From Paraburkholderia antibiotica (lineage in GTDB: Bacteria > Pseudomonadota > Gammaproteobacteria > Burkholderiales > Burkholderiaceae): a stretch of 64,000 bases of DNA. Positions within the stretch are counted from its first letter, which is position 1; each line of letters opens with the position of its first letter. This document shows positions 58,112-64,000 of this stretch, one piece after another. Location of the stretch: contig NZ_JABBFZ010000001.1 of NCBI RefSeq assembly GCF_012927125.1, forward strand, positions 806,001 to 870,000, given 5' to 3'. The translations under genes and the position numbers were made by a program. The notes below the pieces were generated by a model. It was given only the letters and a program-made list of their open reading frames with translations, made no database searches and was not told where the DNA came from.

Positions 58112-58477
58112 TTACGCAAACAGCGCCGCGTAGTCGTCCGCGGAAAAACCGAGCGACTTCACGCGGCCGTTGACCACCAGCACCGGCCGCTTGATCACCG
58201 ACGGCTTGTGGATCATCAGCGCGATCGCGCCCGACTGCGTTTCGGCGGCCGCCTTCATGTCGTCGGACAGACCGCGCCACGTGGTGCCGCGGCGGTTCAG
58301 CAGCGCGTCGAGCTTCACGTCCTTCAGCCAGTCCTGCACCAGCGGCTCGGTCACGCCGGCCTTCTTGAAGTCATGAAACTCGAACTCGACGCCGTGCTCT
58401 TCCAGCCACACGCGCGCTTTCTTCACGGTGTCGCAGTTCGGGATGCCGTAGACGACGGTTTTGGTGCCGCGCGCCAT
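58112..58477 (-). CDS. ArsC/Spx-family (YffB-like) thioredoxin-fold protein
   Basis: 121 residues from ATG 58477, which overlaps the dapD stop (TGATG). Begins KTVVYGIPNCDTVKKARVWLEEHGVEFEFHDFKKAG with a single Cys, as in YffB/ArsC, and contains KRPVLVVNGRVKSLGF. Glutathione-linked reductase activity is possible; a true arsenate reductase role is unlikely in a dap operon. Confidence 0.92.
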   Translation of the reverse strand: MARGTKTVVYGIPNCDTVKKARVWLEEHGVEFEFHDFKKAGVTEPLVQDWLKDVKLDALLNRRGTTWRGLSDDMKAAAETQSGAIALMIHKPSVIKRPVLVVNGRVKSLGFSADDYAALFA

Positions 58478-59304
58478 CAGTCGCCTCGCAGCAGCTCGTT
58501 CAGGCCGACCTTCGCGCGGGTCCTGGCGTCGACCTTCTTGACGATGACCGCGCAGTACAGGCTGTGCGAGCCGTCCTTCGACGGCAGGTTGCCGGCCACC
58601 ACGACCGAGCCCGCCGGAATGCGGCCGTACGTGACTTCGCCGGTTTCGCGATCGTAAATCCTGGTGCTCTGGCCGAGGTACACGCCCATCGAAATGACCG
58701 AGTTCTCTTCGACGATCACGCCTTCGACCACTTCCGAACGCGCGCCGATGAAGCAGTTGTCTTCGATGATGACCGGGTTCGCCTGCAGCGGCTCCAGCAC
58801 GCCGCCGATGCCCACGCCGCCGGACAGGTGCACGTTCTTGCCGATCTGCGCGCACGAGCCGACGGTCGCCCACGTGTCGACCATCGTGCCTTCGTCGACG
58901 TAGGCGCCGATGTTGGTGTACGACGGCATCAGCACGACGTTCTTTGCGATGAACGAGCCGCGGCGCGCGATGGCCGGCGGCACCACGCGGAAACCGCCCG
59001 CGGCGAAGTCTTCAGCGGTGTAGTTCGCGAACTTCGACGGCACCTTGTCGTAGAACTGGCTGTAGCCGCCGGCCGGCATCGGCGCGTTGTCCTCGAGGCG
59101 GAACGACAGCAGCACGGCCTTCTTCAGCCACTGGTTGACGACCCAGTCGCCGTCCTTCTTTTCGGCGACGCGCAGCGCGCCTTTGTCGAGTTGCTCGATC
59201 GCGTGAGCGACGGCTTCGCGCACTTCGGCCGGTGCGGCCTTCGGCGACAGCTCGGCGCGGTTGTCCCAGGCGGTGTCGATGATGCTCTGAAGTTGTTGCG
59301 ACAT
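58477..59304 (-). CDS. dapD: 2,3,4,5-tetrahydropyridine-2,6-dicarboxylate N-succinyltransferase
   Basis: 275 residues, normal for DapD. Left-handed beta-helix hexapeptide repeats run from about residue 105 ([49 protein letters not shown]). Transfers succinyl from CoA to tetrahydrodipicolinate. Lies 91 bases after dapC and is coupled to the ArsC-like gene. Confidence 0.97.
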   Translation of the reverse strand: MSQQLQSIIDTAWDNRAELSPKAAPAEVREAVAHAIEQLDKGALRVAEKKDGDWVVNQWLKKAVLLSFRLEDNAPMPAGGYSQFYDKVPSKFANYTAEDFAAGGFRVVPPAIARRGSFIAKNVVLMPSYTNIGAYVDEGTMVDTWATVGSCAQIGKNVHLSGGVGIGGVLEPLQANPVIIEDNCFIGARSEVVEGVIVEENSVISMGVYLGQSTRIYDRETGEVTYGRIPAGSVVVAGNLPSKDGSHSLYCAVIVKKVDARTRAKVGLNELLRGD

Positions 59305-59395
59305 ATGCGTGATTTTCTGAAGAGTTGAAGTCTGAAGAGGGAGTGCGGCGCGGCTCGATCGAGGTCCGGCCGCGTCCGCTTGAGCCCGTTTGATA

Positions 59396-60637
59396 CTAGG
59401 CGCCGAGCGAGCGGCAAAAATCGACGATCCGCTGCGCGCCTTGCGTGCATTCGTCGACGTCGGCGACGAGCGCGAGGCGCACGAAATTGCGGCCGGGGTT
59501 CACGCCGTGCGCGGTGCGCGCGAGGAACGAGCCGGGCAGAACCGTCACATTATAGTCGGCGTAGAGGCGCTGGGCGAACTCGGTGTCCGTGAGGCCGGTG
59601 CGCTCGACGTTGGCCCACAGGTAGAACGCGGCGTCCGGCAGACGCACGTCGAGCACCTCCGCGAGCATCGGCGTGACGGTCGTGAACTTCTGCAGATACT
59701 TCGCGCGGTTCTCGCGCACGTGCGTCTCGTCGCTCCACGCGACGACGCTCGCGCCCTGGAATACGGTCGAGAGCGCCGTGCCATGGTACGTGCGATACAG
59801 GAGAAATGCCTTGAGGATCCCGGCGTCGCCGGCGACGAAGCCCGAGCGCATGCCCGGCACGTTCGAGCGCTTCGACAGGCTGGAGAGCATCACCAGACGC
59901 TCGAAGCCGCGGCCGAGTTTGTGCGCCGCTTCGAGGCCGCCGAGCGGGGGATTCGCTTCGTCGAAATAGATTTCCGAGTAGCACTCGTCCGACGCGATCA
60001 CGAAGCCGTAGCGGTCCGACAGCGCGAACAGCTCGCGCCAGTCGTCGAGCGTGAGCACCGCGCCGGTCGGGTTGCCGGGCGAGCACACATACAGCAATTG
60101 GGTGCGTGCCCACACGTCGGCGGGCACCGCCGAGTAGTCGCACGCGAAGTTGCGCGCCGGGTCGCTGTTGACGAAGTACGGCTGGGCGCCGCCGAGCAGC
60201 GCCGCGCCTTCGTAGATTTGGTAGAACGGGTTCGGACAGAGTACGATCGCAGGCTGCCCGCTGGGGTTGGCCGCCGTGTTGCCGTCAGCATCGCGGCGCG
60301 GATTCAGCACCGTCTGCGCGAGCGCGAACAGCGCCTCGCGCGAGCCCGCGACCGGCAGCACCTCGGTGGCTGGATCGAGCGGCGGCAGGTTGTAGCGCCG
60401 CGACACCCACTTCGCGATCGACTCGCGCAGCGGCGCCGAGCCGAGCGTGGCCGGATAGGTGGCGAGGCCGCCGAGCGAATCGACGACGGCGTCGCGGATC
60501 AGCGGCGGGGTCGGATGTTTCGGCTCGCCGATGCCGAAGCTGATATGCGCAAGGCCGGCCGGCGGCGTGACGTCCTTGAAAAGCACGCGCAGCTTTTCGA
60601 ACGGATAGGACTGAAGGGAGTCGAGTAGCGGATTCAC
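59396..60637 (-). CDS. dapC: N-succinyldiaminopimelate aminotransferase
   Basis: 413 residues from a GTG at 60637 ([20 protein letters not shown]); the frame is open upstream but this start matches DapC. Fold-type I PLP aminotransferase with [20 protein letters not shown] and the PLP lysine in [16 protein letters not shown]. First gene of the dapC-dapD-arsC-dapE-prmB unit. Confidence 0.93.
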   Translation of the reverse strand: MNPLLDSLQSYPFEKLRVLFKDVTPPAGLAHISFGIGEPKHPTPPLIRDAVVDSLGGLATYPATLGSAPLRESIAKWVSRRYNLPPLDPATEVLPVAGSREALFALAQTVLNPRRDADGNTAANPSGQPAIVLCPNPFYQIYEGAALLGGAQPYFVNSDPARNFACDYSAVPADVWARTQLLYVCSPGNPTGAVLTLDDWRELFALSDRYGFVIASDECYSEIYFDEANPPLGGLEAAHKLGRGFERLVMLSSLSKRSNVPGMRSGFVAGDAGILKAFLLYRTYHGTALSTVFQGASVVAWSDETHVRENRAKYLQKFTTVTPMLAEVLDVRLPDAAFYLWANVERTGLTDTEFAQRLYADYNVTVLPGSFLARTAHGVNPGRNFVRLALVADVDECTQGAQRIVDFCRSLGA

Positions 60638-60964
60638 GGACGAAATGGCCTGATCGGAATGGACGCGGACGGAGGTGGGACAGCGGGGCACGCGCGCTGG
60701 CGGGCTGCGTGAGACGGCGTTTGACGGTGTGTCTATAACGACGCTCATGCGCGCGACGCACAAACCGGCGACGGGCCGGCCAGCAGCGGCGAACGGACGA
60801 TTATAGCGTGGCATGCCCGCCGCGCGGCGGCCAGCGGCGGAGGTCGGGGTTCCGGGCGGCGCGGCGGTGGGCGGCGTAGCAGAAAAAACGCGCAACCATC
60901 CGGTTCGAGACGCGCAGCCGTCCGCAACCACGCGGTTCGCACACAAAAATATTCAGGAGCAGCA
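60638..60964. other. Intergenic region between dapC and the DMT-transporter leader
   Basis: About 330 bases between divergent transcription units, very GC-rich in the middle and AT-rich near 60940. It should hold both promoters, but I see no convincing -35/-10 pair. AAAATATTCAGGAGC at its right end carries the ribosome-binding site of the small leader frame. Confidence 0.4.
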
Positions 60965-61048
60965 ATGTACGTAGTCGTGCCGGCGCTCGCCGGCCAGAAC
61001 CGGCGCAAGCGCGCCGTCGATGTCGCCCCCCGGAGCCTCGCCCGATGA
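60965..61048 (+). CDS. Possible 27-residue leader peptide
   Basis: ATG 60965 follows a strong AGGAG (60955-60959) and opens a 27-codon frame (MYVVVPALAGQNRRKRAVDV...) whose TGA overlaps the ATG of the DMT transporter (ATGA at 61045-61048). The combination of strong site and exact overlap suggests translational coupling. There is no run of a regulatory amino acid, so attenuation is not implied. Too short to confirm by composition. Confidence 0.5.
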   Translation: MYVVVPALAGQNRRKRAVDVAPRSLAR

Positions 61049-62268
61049 CCCACTGGCTTCGCAACGGCTGGCCGACGCTCGCGATCATGCTGGGCGCGTC
61101 GGTGTGGGGGATCGTCTGGTATCCGCTGCGCATGCTCCACGCGCTCGGCGTGACCGGCACGGCGGCGAGCGCGCTCACGAGCGCCACCGGCTGCCTGTTC
61201 GTGCTGCTGGTGCGGCGCCGCGCTCTGAAGACCGTGCGCTGGCACTGGCTGCTGCCGGCGCTCGCCGTGGCCGCCGGCGTGACGAACCTCGGCTTCGTGT
61301 GGGGCGCGATTCACGGTCAGGTGATGCGCGTGCTGCTGCTGTTCTATCTGACGCCCGCGTGGACCGCGCTGTTCGCGCATTTCATCCTGCACGAGCGGCT
61401 CACGTGGTCGGGCGCGGCGCTTGCGGCGCTGTCGCTGGCCGGCGCGATGACGATGCTGTGGTCGCCGCAGCTCGGCATCCCGGTGCCCGGTAATCTGGCC
61501 GAATGGGCCGGGCTCGCCGGCGGCATGGGCTTCGCGATGAGCAACGTGCTGATCCTGAAGACGAGCCGCGTGCTGCCGGAGATGAGGCCGGAAATGCGCA
61601 CCGCCACGGTGTTCGGCGGCGCGGCGCTGCTGGGCGGGCTTGCGTCGCTGTTCGAGCCGATGTCCGCGCCGCCCGTCGGCGCGCATCTGGGCACGGCGGC
61701 GCTGCTGGTGCTCGGCCTCGGGCTGCTGCTCGCGTCGAACAATATGCTGGTGCAGTACGGGCTCGCGCATGTGCCGGCCAATCGCGCGTCGATCATCATG
61801 CTGTTCGAGCTGGTGGTGACGGCGTTATCGGCGTGGCTGTTCGCCGGCGAGGTGCCGGGCCCGCGCGAATGGGCCGGCGGCGCGTGCATCGTGCTGGCGT
61901 CGGCGCTGTCGAGCTGGGTGCATCGTACGAAGACGGCGCCGCCCGATCCGGCCATCGAAGACCTCGGCGCGCCCGGCGGTCAGGGTGGTCAAGGCGATGA
62001 TGATGGACGCGGGCGCGCAAACGGGCACGGCGGCGAGCGCCGCAACGATCGGGATGGCGACGACGGCGGCCACAGCAGCGGGGCTCCGCGTGGTGACCTG
62101 AGTGACCGCATGAACGATCGCCTGAGCGACACCATGAACGACCACCCGAACGACCACCCGAACGACCACCCGAACGACCACCCGAACGACCACCCGAACG
62201 ACCACCCGAACGATGGCCTGACGGGCGACCCGAAGGGCGGCAAGAATCGCCCACGCGCGATGGTATGA
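61045..62268 (+). CDS. EamA/DMT-family transporter with C-terminal NDHP repeats
   Basis: 407 residues, ATG 61045 after GGAG. About ten membrane segments in two EamA halves (first half opens LAIMLGASVWGIVWYPLRML). After about residue 300 the protein becomes a soluble, Gly/Asp/Arg-rich tail carrying six perfect NDHP repeats and degraded flanking units. Members export amino acids or metabolites; the substrate is unknown. Its tail length is likely variable between strains. Confidence 0.88.
   Translation: MTHWLRNGWPTLAIMLGASVWGIVWYPLRMLHALGVTGTAASALTSATGCLFVLLVRRRALKTVRWHWLLPALAVAAGVTNLGFVWGAIHGQVMRVLLLFYLTPAWTALFAHFILHERLTWSGAALAALSLAGAMTMLWSPQLGIPVPGNLAEWAGLAGGMGFAMSNVLILKTSRVLPEMRPEMRTATVFGGAALLGGLASLFEPMSAPPVGAHLGTAALLVLGLGLLLASNNMLVQYGLAHVPANRASIIMLFELVVTALSAWLFAGEVPGPREWAGGACIVLASALSSWVHRTKTAPPDPAIEDLGAPGGQGGQGDDDGRGRANGHGGERRNDRDGDDGGHSSGAPRGDLSDRMNDRLSDTMNDHPNDHPNDHPNDHPNDHPNDHPNDGLTGDPKGGKNRPRAMV
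62137..62208 (+). repeat. 12-bp coding minisatellite, 6 perfect units
   Basis: AACGACCACCCG repeated six times head to tail, encoding NDHP. Imperfect relatives flank it (62112, 62209). Copy-number change keeps the frame. Confidence 0.95.
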
Positions 62269-62426
62269 TTCCCCCTCATTAGCCGGCGCGCGCAGTTGCG
62301 TGTGCCTGGCGCCCCAAATCGCGAAGGCTCGCGAGGTTGCGTGGGGCCGTCCCGCCGCGGCGGAGAACGACTGGCGCAACCTCGCGAGCCACCTATCTCA
62401 CTTTCTTTTCCAACAGCGAAATCGCC

Positions 62427-64000
62427 GTGCGTCTCACCTCGATCAAACTCGCTGGCTTCAAATCCTTCGTCGATCCCACGCATTTCCAGGTCCCCGGCCA
62501 GTTGGTCGGCGTGGTCGGACCGAACGGGTGCGGCAAATCCAACATCATCGACGCGGTGCGCTGGGTGCTCGGCGAATCGCGCGCCTCCGAGTTGCGCGGC
62601 GAGTCGATGCAGGACGTGATCTTCAACGGCTCGACCGCCCGCAAGCCGGGCAGCCGCGCGAGCGTCGAACTGGTGTTCGACAACGCGGACGGCCGCGCCG
62701 CCGGCCAGTGGGGCCAGTATGCGGAGATCGCCGTGAAGCGCGTGCTGACGCGCGACGGCACCTCCAGCTACTACATCAACAATCTGCCGGCGCGGCGCCG
62801 CGACATCCAGGACATCTTCCTCGGCACCGGTCTCGGGCCGCGCGCGTACGCGATCATCGGGCAGGGCATGATCGCGCGCCTGATCGAGGCGAAGCCGGAA
62901 GAGCTGCGCGTGTTCCTCGAAGAAGCCGCCGGCGTGTCGAAGTACAAGGAACGCCGTCGCGAGACCGAGAACCGTCTGCACGACACGCGCGAGAACCTGA
63001 CGCGCGTCGAGGACATCGTCCGCGAACTCGGGGCGAATCTCGAAAAGCTGGAAGCGCAGGCGGTCGTCGCGACGCGTTATCGCGAGCTGCAGAGCGACGG
63101 CGAAGAGAAGCAGCGTCTGCTGTGGCTGTTGCGCAAGAACGAGGCGGGCAGCGAGCAGCAACGCCAGCAGCGCGCGATCGAACAGGCGCAGATCGACCTC
63201 GAAGCGCAGACCGCGAAGCTGCGCGAAGTCGAGGCGGAACTCGAAACGCTGCGGGTCGCGCATTACTCGGCCAGCGACGCCATGCAGGGCGCGCAAGGCG
63301 CGCTCTACGAGGCGAACGCGGAAGTGAGCCGGCTCGAGGCGGAGATCCGCTTCATCGTCGAATCGCGTAACCGCGTGCAGGCGCAGATCGCCGCGTTGAC
63401 CGCGCAGCGCGAGCAGTGGCAATCGCAGGCCGACAAGGCACAGGACGATATCGCCGACGCCGAGGAGCAACTGGCGGTCGCTGAAGAAAAAGCCGTGCTG
63501 GCCGAAGAGGACGCGGCCGCGAAGCACGACGCGCTGCCCGCGCTCGAAGCGCGCTGGCGCGACGCGCAGGCCGAGCTGAACGCCGAGCGTGGCGGCATCG
63601 CGCAGACCGAGCAGGCGCTGAAGCTCGAAGCCGCGCATCAGCGCAATGCCGATCAGCAACTGCAGCAGCTGCAGCAGCGCCAGGAGCGGTTGAAATCGGA
63701 AGCGGGCGGGCTCGATGCGCCCGACGAAGCGCAGCTCGAAGAGTTGCGCATGCAGCTCGCCGAACACGAAGAGATTCTGCAGGACGCGCAGGGACGTCTC
63801 GCCGATGCGCAGGAAGCGTTGCCGCGGCTCGATGGCGAGCGCCGCGCCGCGCAGGAACGCGTGCAGGCGGAAAGCGCGCAGATCCATCAGCTCGACGCGC
63901 GTCTCGCCGCGTTGAAGCAGTTGCAGGAAAACGTCCAGACCGAGGGCAAGATCCAGCCGTGGCTCGACAAGCACGAACTGGGCAGCTTGCCGCGTCTGTG
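62427..64000 (+). CDS. smc: Chromosome segregation protein SMC, 3'-truncated
   Basis: 524 residues are visible from a GTG at 62427 (MRLTSIKLAGFKSFVDPTHF); the frame continues past the window end, and a full SMC would be about 1,170 residues. The ATPase head begins with Walker A GPNGCGKSN (Lys37), followed by FLGTGLGPRAYAIIGQGMI and LEEAAGVSKYKERR. From about residue 170 the sequence is a long Glu/Gln/Arg/Ala-rich coiled coil. It compacts and segregates the chromosome with ScpA and ScpB. Confidence 0.97.
   Translation, partial: MRLTSIKLAGFKSFVDPTHFQVPGQLVGVVGPNGCGKSNIIDAVRWVLGESRASELRGESMQDVIFNGSTARKPGSRASVELVFDNADGRAAGQWGQYAEIAVKRVLTRDGTSSYYINNLPARRRDIQDIFLGTGLGPRAYAIIGQGMIARLIEAKPEELRVFLEEAAGVSKYKERRRETENRLHDTRENLTRVEDIVRELGANLEKLEAQAVVATRYRELQSDGEEKQRLLWLLRKNEAGSEQQRQQRAIEQAQIDLEAQTAKLREVEAELETLRVAHYSASDAMQGAQGALYEANAEVSRLEAEIRFIVESRNRVQAQIAALTAQREQWQSQADKAQDDIADAEEQLAVAEEKAVLAEEDAAAKHDALPALEARWRDAQAELNAERGGIAQTEQALKLEAAHQRNADQQLQQLQQRQERLKSEAGGLDAPDEAQLEELRMQLAEHEEILQDAQGRLADAQEALPRLDGERRAAQERVQAESAQIHQLDARLAALKQLQENVQTEGKIQPWLDKHELGSLPRL

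Overview
The window is a high-GC, densely coded stretch of a Gram-negative bacterial chromosome. A Gram-negative porin, a Lol-type exporter, the dapC-dapD-arsC-dapE-prmB order, the tsaB-rimI-UDG order, separate aceA and aceB genes, and a DUF2866-type small protein all point to Burkholderiaceae, most likely Paraburkholderia or Burkholderia. No rRNA, insertion sequence, prophage or CRISPR array was seen. Two genes run off the ends: a polyketide synthase at the left edge and smc at the right edge.

Left region (3-11549, + strand): one tightly packed transcription unit. It encodes a type I polyketide synthase (AT-DH-degenerate ER-KR-ACP visible; the KS must lie upstream), an alpha-oxoamine synthase, a stand-alone MECR-type enoyl-thioester reductase, a LolD/MacB-like ATPase with an FtsX-type permease, a LolA-like periplasmic protein and an outer-membrane beta-barrel. 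It reads as a complete route: build a reduced acyl chain on the ACP, release it by decarboxylative condensation with an amino acid to give a sphingoid-like amino-ketone lipid, then move it to the outer membrane. The PKS plus oxoamine-synthase pair recalls RkpA/RkpG of rhizobia, but the export half looks different. This is the best candidate for an undescribed system.

11600-24700: on the minus strand an MFS transporter, a GH31 glycosidase and a porin form a likely glycoside-uptake unit. They are followed on the + strand by a small secreted proline-rich protein, a yejABEF-type oligopeptide ABC importer and an NlpC/P60 cell-wall hydrolase.

24700-31000: a patatin-like lipoprotein with a TTG start and a possible Tat signal, gltX, five tRNA genes (Ala, then Glu-Asp twice in tandem) with recognisable promoters and terminators, a GNAT acetyltransferase, an AraC regulator and a gamma-glutamylcyclotransferase-like protein.

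31000-40100: the glyoxylate shunt genes aceB and aceA, with a haloacid-dehalogenase-like gene, a LysR regulator and a universal stress protein between them, then an RhlE-like DEAD-box helicase and an acyl-CoA-binding protein. Perfect inverted repeats lie upstream of aceA and between the HAD and LysR genes.

40300-49600: an overlapping run tsaB-rimI-uracil-DNA glycosylase-DUF1853 gene, where the last carries an 11-unit 12-bp coding repeat. Then come thiD, lplT, alr-radA and a DUF2866-like gene.

49700-64000: a CaiB/BaiF CoA-transferase/racemase, the ABC-F protein YheS, a glutathione peroxidase, a cardiolipin synthase with an unusual Ala/Thr-rich insertion, the lysine/meso-DAP operon (dapC, dapD, an ArsC/Spx-like gene, dapE, prmB), a DMT permease with an NDHP repeat tail and a possible 27-codon leader peptide, and the 5' part of smc. 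Start sites were chosen from ribosome-binding sites, overlaps and conserved N-termini. Family names are from my own recognition of motifs, not from a database search.
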